A DNA stretch of 64,000 bases from WHSW01 sp963767475. Lineage in GTDB: Bacteria > Actinomycetota > Thermoleophilia > Solirubrobacterales > 70-9. A model generated the notes under the pieces. It searched no databases. It was not told where the DNA came from and was given only the letters and a program-made list of their open reading frames with translations. The stretch is from contig CAVYEI010000003.1 of the NCBI GenBank assembly GCA_963767475.1, positions 744,001 to 808,000 of the forward strand, given 5' to 3'. Position 1 is the stretch's first letter; every line of letters starts with the position of its first letter. This document shows positions 25,394 through 33,185 of the stretch, one piece after another. The position numbers and the translations under genes were made by a program.

Positions 25394-26010
25394 GCCGCCC
25401 CTGCCCGCCCCGGCGGCCAAAGCGCCGCGGCGAGCGCCCGGGCGGCGCGGCCGCGGTGGCTGATCGCGTGCTTTTCGGCCGGCTCGAGCTCGGCCATCGT
25501 GCGCTCGTCGGCGGGCCCTGTGTCGACGGGGACGAAGGCGGGGTCGTATCCGAACCCGCCGCTGCCGCGCGGATCGGTGATCAGGGTGCCCTCGCAGACG
25601 CCCTCGAACAGGTTCTCGTTGCCGGCGGCGTCGATGTGGGCGATCACGCAGACGTAGGCGGCCGAGCGGTCGTCGTGGCGGGCGATCTGGCTCAGCAGCA
25701 GGTCGAGGTTCTGCTCGTCGGTCGCGTCGGGGCCGGCGAAGCGGGCCGAATGGACGCCGGGGCGACCGCCGAGGGCGCGCACCGAGATCCCCGAGTCGTC
25801 GGCGATCGTCGGCTCGCCCGTCGCCGCGTGCGTGGCGCGGGCCTTGATCAGGGCGTTGTCGACGTAGGTGACCCCGGTCTCCGGGGGCAGCACGAGGTCC
25901 TCCGGAAGCGGCACCAGCTCGACCTCGGTGAGGATCTCCGCGAGCTCGCGCAGCTTGTGCTCGTTGCGGGTCCCGGCGATCAGCCGCGGGGCCGCGAGCG
26001 GCTCACCCAT
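25390..26010 (-). CDS. rdgB: RdgB/HAM1 non-canonical purine NTP pyrophosphatase
   Basis: The 206-residue enzyme hydrolyses dITP, ITP and XTP to the monophosphates and pyrophosphate, cleaning the nucleotide pool. Signature stretches are IAGTRNEHKLRELAEIL near the N-terminus, ADDSGISVRALGGRPGVHSA around residue 75, GFGYDPAFVP and the closing EKHAISHRGRAARAL. All key positions (NxxK, DDSG, FGYDP, SHRGxA) are intact. The ATG overlaps the rph stop by ATGA and its own stop overlaps the CDF gene by GTGA, so three genes are translationally coupled. The rph-rdgB pairing is common in actinobacteria. Confidence 0.95.
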   Translation of the reverse strand: MGEPLAAPRLIAGTRNEHKLRELAEILTEVELVPLPEDLVLPPETGVTYVDNALIKARATHAATGEPTIADDSGISVRALGGRPGVHSARFAGPDATDEQNLDLLLSQIARHDDRSAAYVCVIAHIDAAGNENLFEGVCEGTLITDPRGSGGFGYDPAFVPVDTGPADERTMAELEPAEKHAISHRGRAARALAAALWPPGRAGAA

Positions 26011-26741
26011 CAGCCAGGCAGCGGGCCGCCGCAGGCATCGGCCTGGGCCTGACGCAGCGCCGCGATCGAGGGCTCAGCGAGCTCGAGCAGCTCGTTCAGC
26101 GAAGCCCGCGAGACCGGGGTGCGCTCGGCCGTCGCCTGGACCTCGACCAGGCCGCCGTCGCCGGTCATGACGATGTTCGCGTCGACCTCGGCGGTCGAGT
26201 CCTCGGAGTAGTCGAGGTCGCAGAGCAGCTCGCCGCCGACGACGCCGCAGGAGATCGCGGCGACCGAGCCGGTGAGCGGGTCGCGCTCGAGCTCGCCCGC
26301 CTCGAGCAGGCTCTGGGTCGCCAGCCGCAGGGCGATGTAGCCGCCGGTGATCGAGGCGCAGCGGGTACCGCCGTCGGCCTGCAGCACGTCGCAGTCGACG
26401 TAGACGGAGCGGTCGGGGAGCGCCGTCAGGTCGACGACCCCGCGCAGCGCCCGCCCGATCAGCCGCTGGATCTCTGTCGAGCGCCCGTCCGGGCGGCCCT
26501 TCTTCGAGTCGCGCTCCTTGCGATCGCCGGTCGAGGCCGGGAGCATCGCGTACTCGGCGGTGACCCAGCCGCGGCCCTTGCCCTCGAGCCATTTCGGCAC
26601 CTTGGCCGAGACCGAGGCGGTGCAGATCACCCTCGTCTCGCCCTGGCTGTACAGGCACGAGCCGGTCGCCGTACGCATGAATCCCGGCTCGATCGAGACC
26701 GGCCGGTGCTCGGCGTTGGTGCGGTCGTAGCTGCGTGGCAC
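26010..26741 (-). CDS. rph: ribonuclease PH
   Basis: This 243-residue phosphorolytic exoribonuclease trims the 3' ends of tRNA precursors. It has the usual opening (NAEHRPVSIEPGFMRTATGS), the catalytic core GRGWVTAEYAMLPASTGDRK and the RNase PH signature DRKERDSKKGRPDGRSTEIQ, with the phosphate-site Arg/Ser residues preserved. CDVLQADGGTRCASITGGYI contains the conserved 'QADGGTR' segment. Length and motifs are normal for a full enzyme. It is the first gene of the coupled rph-rdgB-CDF unit. Confidence 0.96.
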   Translation of the reverse strand: MPRSYDRTNAEHRPVSIEPGFMRTATGSCLYSQGETRVICTASVSAKVPKWLEGKGRGWVTAEYAMLPASTGDRKERDSKKGRPDGRSTEIQRLIGRALRGVVDLTALPDRSVYVDCDVLQADGGTRCASITGGYIALRLATQSLLEAGELERDPLTGSVAAISCGVVGGELLCDLDYSEDSTAEVDANIVMTGDGGLVEVQATAERTPVSRASLNELLELAEPSIAALRQAQADACGGPLPG

Positions 26742-26798
26742 GCGCCGAGTTTGCCAGACGGACTCACCTCGACCGGCTTCCTGGCCGATGAACGATTG

Positions 26799-28319
26799 AT
26801 GAAGTCACGACTGTGGATCGGATATCTCGGCCTCTCCCTGGTCGCGATGGTCGCTTACTACCTCGCCGTGCCCGATCACTGGAAGCACGGGATCGAGTTC
26901 GTGGCCCTGTACACCGCGATCGGGCTTGCGGCGAGCGCCGCGATCGTCGTCGGTGTGCTCGTCAACCGCCCTCGCCACAAGGCGGCCTGGTTCTTCTTCG
27001 CTGCCGGCATCGGTCTCAACGCGCTCGGGGGCCTGGCCGAGCACCTGCTCACGCCGGCTCGCGGCGACCTCGCCTTTCCGAGCTTTGCCGACGTCCTCTG
27101 GCTCAGCCTCTACCCGGCGCTGATCATCGGCCTCTTCTTGCTGATCAGGTCGCGAAACCCGGTCCGCGACTGGGCGGCGCTGGTCGACACGACCACGGTC
27201 ACCACCGGGCTCGGCCTGCTCGCCTGGATCTATCTGATCCACCCCGCCGCCGACGATCCCAGCCTCAGCCTGCTCGGGCACGCGGTCAGCATCGCCTACC
27301 CGGTCGGCGACGTGATCCTGCTGGCGATGGTGGTCCGGCTGCTGCTCGGCGGCGGCGCCCGCAGCGCCTCGTTCGCGCTGATCACCGGCTCGCTGCTGCT
27401 CTTCCTCGCCGGCGACACGACCTGGGCCGTGATCAACTACCTCGCGATCGACGTCACCCCGGCCACCGCCAACCTGCTCTCGATCGTCTTCCTCGGTGCC
27501 TACGCGGCGTTCGGCGCTGCGGCGCTGCACCCTTCGATGCGCGAGGTCGCAACCGAGGTCCCAGCCCGGCGCCCGCGGCTCAGCCCCGCGGTCCTGGTGT
27601 TGCTGACCACCGCCTCGCTGATCGCCCCGGTGATCCTCGCCGTGCAGGCGCTCAACGACAACATCACCGACGGCCTCGCGATCGCGATCGGCTGCATCGT
27701 CCTCTTCCTCTTGGTGGTCGCCCGGATGGCCCAGCTGCTGAGCCAGGTCGAGGACCAGTCGCTGAGGCTGCTCGAGTTGGCGCGCGTCGACGAGCTCACC
27801 GGACTTCCCAACCGCCGCTCGCTGGCAACGGAGCTGCCACGCGCGATCGAGCGCGCCCGCCGCGAGCGAGCTCCGCTCTCGGTGGCATTGCTCGACCTCG
27901 ATCGCTTCAAGCGCTTCAACGACGAGTTCGGCCACCCCGCCGGTGACCGCCTGCTGCAGGAGGCCAGCATTGCCTGGAAGCACTGCCTGCGCGACGTCGA
28001 CGAGATCGGCCGTTACGGCGGTGAGGAGTTCGTGATCCTGCTGCCCGCGGCCGAGGCCGAACAGGCGCTGGTGGTGCTCGCCCGGCTCCAGGGCGTGACC
28101 CCGGAGCGGCAGACCTTCTCCGCCGGCCTCGCCACCTGGGACGGCGCCGAATCCGAGGACGAGCTGATCGCCCGCGTCGATCTCGCTCTCTACGAGGCCA
28201 AACGCACCGGACGCGACCGGATCGTGGTCTGGTCGGCCGGGCTCGCCGCCTCGCGGCGCAGCCCGAGCCAGCGCCGGCGGGCACGGCCGATCACCCGCCA
28301 GCTCGACCCGACCACCTGA
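26799..28319 (+). CDS. membrane-bound diguanylate cyclase (GGDEF domain)
   Basis: From ATG 26799 the protein has 506 residues. About ten transmembrane helices fill residues 1-320 and form the sensory part. The catalytic GGDEF domain follows from ARVDELTGLPNRRSLATELP to the end. The active-site loop is RYGGEEFVILLP (near residue 407), an active GGEEF variant, and an RDVD motif lies exactly five residues before it, the expected I-site for product inhibition by c-di-GMP. DLDRFKRFNDEFGHPAGD carries the metal-binding aspartate. It should make c-di-GMP at the membrane. No EAL or PilZ gene is nearby. Confidence 0.92.
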   Translation: MKSRLWIGYLGLSLVAMVAYYLAVPDHWKHGIEFVALYTAIGLAASAAIVVGVLVNRPRHKAAWFFFAAGIGLNALGGLAEHLLTPARGDLAFPSFADVLWLSLYPALIIGLFLLIRSRNPVRDWAALVDTTTVTTGLGLLAWIYLIHPAADDPSLSLLGHAVSIAYPVGDVILLAMVVRLLLGGGARSASFALITGSLLLFLAGDTTWAVINYLAIDVTPATANLLSIVFLGAYAAFGAAALHPSMREVATEVPARRPRLSPAVLVLLTTASLIAPVILAVQALNDNITDGLAIAIGCIVLFLLVVARMAQLLSQVEDQSLRLLELARVDELTGLPNRRSLATELPRAIERARRERAPLSVALLDLDRFKRFNDEFGHPAGDRLLQEASIAWKHCLRDVDEIGRYGGEEFVILLPAAEAEQALVVLARLQGVTPERQTFSAGLATWDGAESEDELIARVDLALYEAKRTGRDRIVVWSAGLAASRRSPSQRRRARPITRQLDPTT

Positions 28320-28325
28320 ACCGGC

Positions 28326-29771
28326 CTATCCCGCTTCCGGCACCGGCTCGCCGGCCCGCCGCGGGGCGAGCACGCCGGCGAGGGCGATCAGCAGCCCGGC
28401 TACCCCGATCCCCGTGACCACCGCGAGGCCGGGCCGGAAGCCGTCGAGCGCCGCCTCGGCGCCGCCGCCGGCCCCGGTCTGAGCCGTGACCACCGCGGTG
28501 ACGACCGCCAGCGCGATCGCGCCGCCGAGCTGGAATGAGGTGTTGAGCAGGCCCGACGCCAGCCCCTGCTCGTTGTCGCCGACGCCGGCGGTCGCCTGGA
28601 TGTTCAGCGACGGGAAGCCGAGCGCGAACCCGATCCCGAGCAGGATCATCGTCGGCAGGATCACCGCGACGTAGGAGGGATCGATGCCGACGCGCAGGAA
28701 GAGCGCGTAGCCGGCGGCCAGCGATCCGAAGCCGACCGCGACCAGTCGCGGGGTGCCGAAGCGGTCGACCAGGGGCGCGATCCGGGTCGAGCCGAGGGCG
28801 ACGATCACGCCCGCCGGGAGGAAGGCGAGCGCGGTCGTCAGCGCCGACCAGCCAAGCAGCGTCTGCATGTAGAGCGTGCCGATGAACTGAAAGCCGACGT
28901 AGGAGCCGAACAGCGCCATCGCGCCGAGGTTGGCCCGCGCCAGGTTGCCGTCGCGAAGGATCCCGAGTCGCACCAGCGGGTTCGCCGAGCGCCGTTCGAT
29001 CGCGATGAAGGTCGCCAGCAGCGCCGCCGCGAGGGCGAAGGAGACGATCGTCGTCACAGAGCTCCAGCCCTCCTGCGGCGCGTTGACGACCGTGCGCACG
29101 AGCACCAGCATCCCGGCGGTGATCGTCACCGCTCCCGGGATGTCGTACTTGCGGCGCCCACCGAGCGCCACCCGGTCGGTGGCGATCACGCGCCGGGCGA
29201 CGAGCAGCAGCAGGGCCGCGATCGGCACCGGCAAGAGGAAGGTCCAGCGCCAGCCGAGTTCGGTCAGCAGTCCGCCGAGCACGAGCCCGAGCGAGAACCC
29301 GCTCGCCCCGACCGTGGTGTAGATCGAAAGCGCCTTGTTGCGCGCCGGGCCCTCGGCGAAGGTGGTGGTGATGATCGAAAGCGACGCCGGCGCGGTGAAG
29401 GCCGCGGCGACGCCCTTGATGAACCGAGCGACGACGAGCGAGGTGCCGTCATCGGCGATCCCGCCGAAGGCCGAGGCGGCGGTGAACACAGCGAGGCCGA
29501 TCAGCAGCGTGCGGCGCCGGCCCATGAGGTCGGCGGTGCGCCCGCCGAGCAGCAGGAAGCCGCCGTAGCCGAGCACGTAGCCGGAGACGATCCATTGCAG
29601 CTCGGAGGTGCTGAGCCCGAGGTCGCCGCGGATCGAGGGCAACGCCATGCCGACCATGGAGACGTCGAGGGCGTCGAGGAAGATCACGCCGCAGAGCACG
29701 ATCAGAAGCGCGACGAGGCCCCGGTCCCAGTGGTTTGCAGATGCAGCGGAGGAGGTGGCGGTGTCGTTCAT
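28326..29771 (-). CDS. MFS drug-exporter of the DHA2 (14-helix) type
   Basis: ATG 29771 is favoured because TATAAT lies at 29784-29779 on the minus strand, 7 bases upstream, so the transcript is probably leaderless; ATG 29780 falls inside that box. The 481-residue product has about 14 hydrophobic helices and the MFS motifs LDVSMVGMALPSIRGDLG (motif D1 region), GRTADLMGRRRTLLIG (motif A, about residues 76-91) and a motif C-like GASGFSLGLVLGGLLTE. DHA2 members expel drugs, dyes or lipophilic anions using the proton gradient. The divergent MarR gene and the shared palindrome suggest substrate-responsive repression. Confidence 0.9.
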   Translation of the reverse strand: MNDTATSSAASANHWDRGLVALLIVLCGVIFLDALDVSMVGMALPSIRGDLGLSTSELQWIVSGYVLGYGGFLLLGGRTADLMGRRRTLLIGLAVFTAASAFGGIADDGTSLVVARFIKGVAAAFTAPASLSIITTTFAEGPARNKALSIYTTVGASGFSLGLVLGGLLTELGWRWTFLLPVPIAALLLLVARRVIATDRVALGGRRKYDIPGAVTITAGMLVLVRTVVNAPQEGWSSVTTIVSFALAAALLATFIAIERRSANPLVRLGILRDGNLARANLGAMALFGSYVGFQFIGTLYMQTLLGWSALTTALAFLPAGVIVALGSTRIAPLVDRFGTPRLVAVGFGSLAAGYALFLRVGIDPSYVAVILPTMILLGIGFALGFPSLNIQATAGVGDNEQGLASGLLNTSFQLGGAIALAVVTAVVTAQTGAGGGAEAALDGFRPGLAVVTGIGVAGLLIALAGVLAPRRAGEPVPEAG

Positions 29772-29778
29772 CCGTGGC

Positions 29779-29795
29779 ATTATATGCATATGCAT
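29779..29795 (-). promoter_or_regulatory. MFS promoter (-10) overlapped by a 12-base palindrome
   Basis: On the minus strand TATAAT (29784-29779) is a perfect -10 box ending 7 bases before ATG 29771. The perfect palindrome ATGCATATGCAT (29784-29795) abuts and shares one base with it. A MarR-type dimer bound here would block polymerase, so this is the likely operator for the divergent regulator. Confidence 0.55.
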
Positions 29796-29843
29796 TATTT
29801 TCCGTCGCCTGCCAATGCGTCTGCAATATATGCGTGAGATCGC

Positions 29844-29849
29844 TATAAT
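29844..29849 (+). promoter_or_regulatory. -10 box of the MarR gene
   Basis: TATAAT at 29844-29849 matches the consensus exactly and ends 10 bases before ATG 29860, pointing to a nearly leaderless transcript. I see no convincing -35 box. The nearby GCAATATATGCG (about 29823-29834) resembles half of the palindrome at 29784-29795 and may be a second regulator contact. Confidence 0.5.
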
Positions 29850-29859
29850 GCGCGCTGCA

Positions 29860-30240
29860 ATGGGGGCCTCCACGACCAACGAGACGGAGCTCGTCGAGAG
29901 CTGGCACACGGTGCTGGCAAAGCACGCTCAGGTCAGCTGCGCGCTCGAGCGGGCGCTTGGCGAGCACGGCCTCGGGCCGAGCGAGTACGAGGTCCTGGAG
30001 CGACTGGCGACGAGCGATTGCGAGCACCTGCGGATGCAGGACCTCGCCGAAACGCTCCACCTGAGCCAGAGCGCGCTCTCGCGCACGGTCGGGCGACTCG
30101 AGCACGACGGCCTGGTCGAGCGGGCGATGTGCAAAGAGGATCGCCGCGGAATCTTCGTCAAGCTGACCAAGACCGGCCGCAGCCGCCACAAGGCCGCACG
30201 ACCCGCCCACCGGCGGGTGCTCACCGAACTGCTCGCCTAA
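29860..30240 (+). CDS. MarR-family transcriptional regulator
   Basis: ATG 29860 is preferred over ATG 29848 because the latter lies inside the -10 box. The 126-residue protein has the MarR winged-helix core: GLGPSEYEVLERLATSDCEH, the recognition region MQDLAETLHLSQSALSRTVG, and the wing VERAMCKEDRRGIFVKLTKT. DRRG at the wing tip is the usual MarR DNA-contact motif. It is transcribed divergently from the MFS exporter and very likely represses it until a ligand binds. Its TAA stop overlaps the stop of the convergent TetR gene. Confidence 0.9.
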   Translation: MGASTTNETELVESWHTVLAKHAQVSCALERALGEHGLGPSEYEVLERLATSDCEHLRMQDLAETLHLSQSALSRTVGRLEHDGLVERAMCKEDRRGIFVKLTKTGRSRHKAARPAHRRVLTELLA

Positions 30241-30761
30241 GACGGGATCCGGAGCTCGATCGCGAGTAGCGCCGCGCGAGCCGCCTGCGGCTCGGAGCCT
30301 TCGGCAACCGCGGCCAGCGCAGCCCGCCATGCTGCCGCGAGCACGCCGCCGAGTACAGGGGACGCCGGGGCCGTCGCCGCACTCAGCATTTCAGCGAGCC
30401 GGTCGCCTCCCGCTCCCGCGGGCGGCGCTCCGAGGAGATGGAGGAAGCCTTCGCCTACGGCGAAGTCGAACCCGACCAGCAGGGCGGCCCGCACGGCCGC
30501 GGTCCGATCCGCTTCATCGCCGGCCGCCGCGACCGCACCCTCCATCCGGTCCAGCAGGCGCCGCTCGGCCTCTTCCCGCACGAACGCATACAGTCCGAGC
30601 TTGCTGCCGAAGTGGTGGTAGAGCGCGCCCGTGGTGACCTCCGCGGCGGCCGACAGCTCGCCGACTGTGACCTCGTCGAAAGGCCGCGCCCCGAACTCCC
30701 TCACCGCGGCCAGCGCGAGCCTGCCCTTCGGCGAGGTCGATACCGGAATCCACTCGCGCAT
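30237..30761 (-). CDS. TetR-family transcriptional regulator
   Basis: The 174-residue protein has the N-terminal TetR helix-turn-helix (VREFGARPFDEVTVGELSAA then AEVTTGALYHHFGSKLGLYA, residues about 18-58), with the hallmark 'TGALYHHFGSK'. The remaining helices are Ala-rich and form the ligand domain. It is divergent from a VOC-family gene across a 55-base region with two inverted repeats, the probable operator. Confidence 0.9.
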   Translation of the reverse strand: MREWIPVSTSPKGRLALAAVREFGARPFDEVTVGELSAAAEVTTGALYHHFGSKLGLYAFVREEAERRLLDRMEGAVAAAGDEADRTAAVRAALLVGFDFAVGEGFLHLLGAPPAGAGGDRLAEMLSAATAPASPVLGGVLAAAWRAALAAVAEGSEPQAARAALLAIELRIPS

Positions 30762-30766
30762 CCCGA

Positions 30767-30796
30767 CATAATGGCGTTATGCTCTGGAAAGTCCAG
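30767..30796. promoter_or_regulatory. two adjacent inverted repeats between the TetR and VOC genes
   Basis: CATAA-TGGCG-TTATG (30767-30781) and CTGGA-AAG-TCCAG (30784-30796) are perfect inverted repeats with 5-base arms, 2 bases apart. They fill the short divergent promoter region and are the natural binding sites for the TetR-type regulator. Which arm pair is the true operator is not decidable from sequence. Confidence 0.5.
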
Positions 30797-30816
30797 TTAC
30801 GACGGAAGGATGCGAG

Positions 30817-31167
30817 ATGAAGCTCGAATTCCTGTTCACCCCGACCTCCGACCTGAGCGCGTCGCTGGCGCTCTACCGCGACGGCCTCGGCTTCACCGAG
30901 GTGTGGCGCGAAGGCGATGCGACCGTCGCCCTGTCCTTGCCGGGCACCGACGTGCAGCTGATGCTCGACGCCAACGACCCCGACGCCCCGCTCGGGCCGC
31001 TGTTCGTCGTCGACAGCGTCGAAACCTTCCACGCCGCCCGGCCGCAGGCACTCAACGTGCTTGCAGAGCCGGCGGAGATCCCCGGCGGCTTCCTGGCCAC
31101 CTACCAGGACCCGGGCGGGGCCACCATCTATGTGATGGACCAGTCGACGGACTCCGCCGCCGAGTAA
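30817..31167 (+). CDS. VOC-family (glyoxalase/bleomycin-resistance-like) protein
   Basis: This 116-residue protein has the VOC beta-alpha-beta-beta-beta fold: LEFLFTPTSDLSASLALYRD, GLGFTEVWREGDATVALSLP, then DVQLMLDANDPDAPLGPLFV and GGFLATYQDPGGATIYVMDQ. The last motif, 'DPxGxxIYVMD', is the usual end of a VOC half. Metal-binding residues expected in glyoxalase I are not all present, so it may be a ligand-binding or resistance protein rather than an enzyme. GGAAGGA lies 8 bases before the ATG. The divergent TetR gene probably regulates it. Confidence 0.85.
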   Translation: MKLEFLFTPTSDLSASLALYRDGLGFTEVWREGDATVALSLPGTDVQLMLDANDPDAPLGPLFVVDSVETFHAARPQALNVLAEPAEIPGGFLATYQDPGGATIYVMDQSTDSAAE

Positions 31168-31169
31168 CG

Positions 31170-31200
31170 GCTGGACCCGACTCCCCCGGTCGGGTCCAGC
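31170..31200. terminator. strong hairpin, probable bidirectional terminator
   Basis: A perfect 12-base stem, GCTGGACCCGAC (31170-31181) with GTCGGGTCCAGC (31189-31200), and a 7-base loop lies between the convergent VOC gene and Flp pilin gene. No strong T-tract follows, as is common in GC-rich actinobacteria. Confidence 0.75.
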
Positions 31201-31212
31201 GCCTGAACGCGA

Positions 31213-31455
31213 TCAGCGGAACGTGATCGCGTTCACGGCCTGCTTGATCTTGGCGATGATCACCTCGGCGATCTCGGTGCCCGAGGTGCCGTTGAAGCCC
31301 TTCATCGCCGCCACCATGCCGACCATCAACATCGAGACCAGCAGGATCAGGCCCACGTACTCGACCGTGCCCTGACCGCGCTCGCTGGTCAGCGCACGGA
31401 GACGCCGGCCGAGGTCGGCCAGGGCCTGGTGCGCGCGAACTTGAAGTGGATACAT
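31213..31455 (-). CDS. Flp-family type IVb pilin
   Basis: The 80-residue prepilin starts at ATG 31455 behind AAGGAGAAG. It has a positively charged leader ending RGQGTVEYVGLILLVSMLMV, in which the prepilin peptidase should cut after Gly and leave the conserved Glu at +5 of the helix. The hydrophobic N-terminal helix and short Ile/Lys-rich tail (IIAKIKQAVNAITFR) are typical of Flp pilins used by Tad systems for adhesion. None of the Tad assembly genes is within the window, so the machinery must be encoded elsewhere or the pilin is an extra copy. Confidence 0.9.
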   Translation of the reverse strand: MYPLQVRAHQALADLGRRLRALTSERGQGTVEYVGLILLVSMLMVGMVAAMKGFNGTSGTEIAEVIIAKIKQAVNAITFR

Positions 31456-31598
31456 CGCTTCTCCTTTGTCGGATCGTCGGAGGCGATGCTGGCCGCAGCG
31501 GTGTGACGGTTCCAGACCGGTGTGTGGCGGGTTCGGTGCAAGGCGGTCGCGAACGGTGCGAGCTGAGCGCGGCTGATCGCGCTCCGAGGCGTCGAGGC

Positions 31599-32504
31599 CT
31601 ACTTCTTCCGCTTCCGCTTCACCTTCCAGTCGTCAGTGGCGGGCGAGGCGTCCGCGACCCCACCGGGGCTCACCGCGCGGACCGCAAACGTGTGCTTGCC
31701 CTTTTTCACCCGTTCGCGGTCGGGCGACGCGCAGGGCTCGAACGGGCCGGCGTCGAGTCTGCACTCGAAGGTCGCCGACGGCACGTTCGAGCTGAAGCCG
31801 AAGGTCACCCGGACCTTCTTCTTCTTCGTCTTGATCTTGTTCTTCGGGCCGCTGACGATCGTGGTGTCGGCGCACGGCCCCTGAAGCGAGACATCGGTTG
31901 CGCACTGTTCCTGGGTCTCGTCGCCGAACCCGTCGCCGTCGAGATCGGGCTCAAGCGTCGCGGTGACGTTGAGGCGGAGCCCCGCGTCATCGTCTACGAG
32001 GGTCCGTGTATCCCCGGGAACCGGCTCGGTGCTGATCCCGGCCTCGCAGCAAATGGTGACGTCGGCGAGATTGCCGCTCATGTAGTAGCAGCCGAACTCG
32101 GTGGTGGCGGCCCAGAGCCCGAGCAGGTCGCCGGGGGCGACCGGGATCCGAACGTCGTACTCGTTCACGACACCGGGCGTGGGCGCCTGCAGCTCGCTGC
32201 GGCCGACGAGGGTGAAGTTCATCCCCCCGGCCGGCCGCCAGACCTGGAGCCGACCGCTGCCGCCATTGCCGTCGTCGTCGCCCTTGTGCGCCCAGCCGGT
32301 GATCACCCCACCGGGAGCCGGCACCTCGTATAGACCGCTCGGGTCGGTGCTCTGCTGGACGAGGCTGATCTCGCCGCACCCGGCCTGCGCGGGACCTGCG
32401 GGCGGGAGCGTTCCGAGCTCGACCGCGGCACCCGCGGAGCCGATCCCTGCCGAAAGCACCGCGAGCACGGTGGCGATCGCTGCGCCAATCAGTCTCAGCG
32501 CCAT
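31599..32504 (-). CDS. exported paralogue 3: beta domain, Asp-rich motif, two-Cys module, polybasic tail
   Basis: This 301-residue protein has a signal peptide (LIGAAIATVLAVLSAGIGSA) and an N-terminal domain with PAPGGVITGWAHKGDDDGNG, VNEYDVRIPVAPGDLLGLWA and Cys pairs. EPDLDGDGFGDETQEQC comes next, then TTIVSGPKNKIKTKKKKVRV, FECRLDAGPFEPCASPDRER and GKHTFAVRAVSPGGVADASP, ending KVKRKRKK. Its order of domains and many exact positions match the genes at 5675-6580 and 7234-8106. It is probably a cell-surface or secreted protein; function is unknown. Confidence 0.78.
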   Translation of the reverse strand: MALRLIGAAIATVLAVLSAGIGSAGAAVELGTLPPAGPAQAGCGEISLVQQSTDPSGLYEVPAPGGVITGWAHKGDDDGNGGSGRLQVWRPAGGMNFTLVGRSELQAPTPGVVNEYDVRIPVAPGDLLGLWAATTEFGCYYMSGNLADVTICCEAGISTEPVPGDTRTLVDDDAGLRLNVTATLEPDLDGDGFGDETQEQCATDVSLQGPCADTTIVSGPKNKIKTKKKKVRVTFGFSSNVPSATFECRLDAGPFEPCASPDRERVKKGKHTFAVRAVSPGGVADASPATDDWKVKRKRKK

Positions 32505-32568
32505 CGGCTGACCTTACCCCCTTCTGATGTCCCTGCACCAACGTGCCCTTGGTGAAATACTCGCCTCG

Positions 32569-33015
32569 ATGAAGCGACCGGCGCGACGGGGCTCGCGCGA
32601 CCCGAAGGTCGAGCGGCTCTCCCAGGTTCAGCTCTTCTCGACCTGCAGCAAGCGGGAACTTGCTCGCATCGCCGCCCTGACGACCGAGATCGAGGTCCCC
32701 GAGGGCAGGGTTCTGATGCGCCAGGGAGCTCCGGGACGCGAGTGCTTCGTGATCGAGGAGGGAACGGCCAAGGCGACGATGCTTGGTCGCAAGAGCAGGA
32801 TGATGGGCCCGGGCGAGTGCTTCGGCGAGATGGCGCTGCTCGATGCCGCACCGCGGTCCGCCACGGTCACCGCCGCGAGCGACATGCGCGTCCTGGTGCT
32901 CGACTCGCGGGAGTTCTCGACCCTGCTCGAGGACGTGCCTGCCGTTGCACGGAAGGTGCTGGCGGCGGTTGCCGAGCGCCTGCGCACCGCCGAACGGGCG
33001 CAGCCCCACCACTAG
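32569..33015 (+). CDS. cyclic-nucleotide-binding domain protein (Crp-like, without DNA-binding domain)
   Basis: ATG 32569 (MKRPARRGSRDPKVERLSQV) is preferred over ATG 32527 because the extra residues look non-conserved. The 148-residue product is a single cNMP-binding beta-roll: LFSTCSKRELARIAALTTEI, VLMRQGAPGRECFVIEEGTA and the phosphate-binding cassette GECFGEMALLDAAPRSATVT with its Arg. The chain ends soon after the C-helix with no helix-turn-helix, so it is not a classical transcription factor. Cyclic AMP or GMP is the probable ligand. The gene reads divergently from the exported paralogue 3 gene. Confidence 0.88.
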   Translation: MKRPARRGSRDPKVERLSQVQLFSTCSKRELARIAALTTEIEVPEGRVLMRQGAPGRECFVIEEGTAKATMLGRKSRMMGPGECFGEMALLDAAPRSATVTAASDMRVLVLDSREFSTLLEDVPAVARKVLAAVAERLRTAERAQPHH

Positions 33016-33147
33016 CGCAGCCGCGCGCGCCTATTGCGGCGCGGGCAGTCGCTCGCGGACGCTGCGACGCTGGTCGTAGCTCCCCCCGCCCGACCTCCCG
33101 ATGCAGGAGATCTCGCACTCCGGGTCCCGCTCCCACTCAGTGATCGA

Positions 33148-33171
33148 TAAGCGCCGGCTGACCAGCGCTTA
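33148..33171. promoter_or_regulatory. inverted repeat before the potassium transporter gene
   Basis: TAAGCGC (33148-33154) and GCGCTTA (33165-33171) are perfect 7-base arms around a 10-base loop, 14 bases before the kup start. This could be an operator or a hairpin. It does not resemble the c-di-AMP (ydaO) riboswitch that controls some potassium transporters. Confidence 0.35.
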
Positions 33172-33185
33172 GGGTTCCCGTCCGC

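Noticed and set aside
24059..25657. 532-codon plus-strand frame across the CDF and rdgB genes
   Set aside because: It overlaps two well-conserved coupled genes on the other strand and has Asp/Gly/Arg-rich composition with no domain.
33016..33185. Possible c-di-AMP riboswitch before kup
   Set aside because: The region is short and has only one simple inverted repeat; the conserved elements of the ydaO class are not seen.
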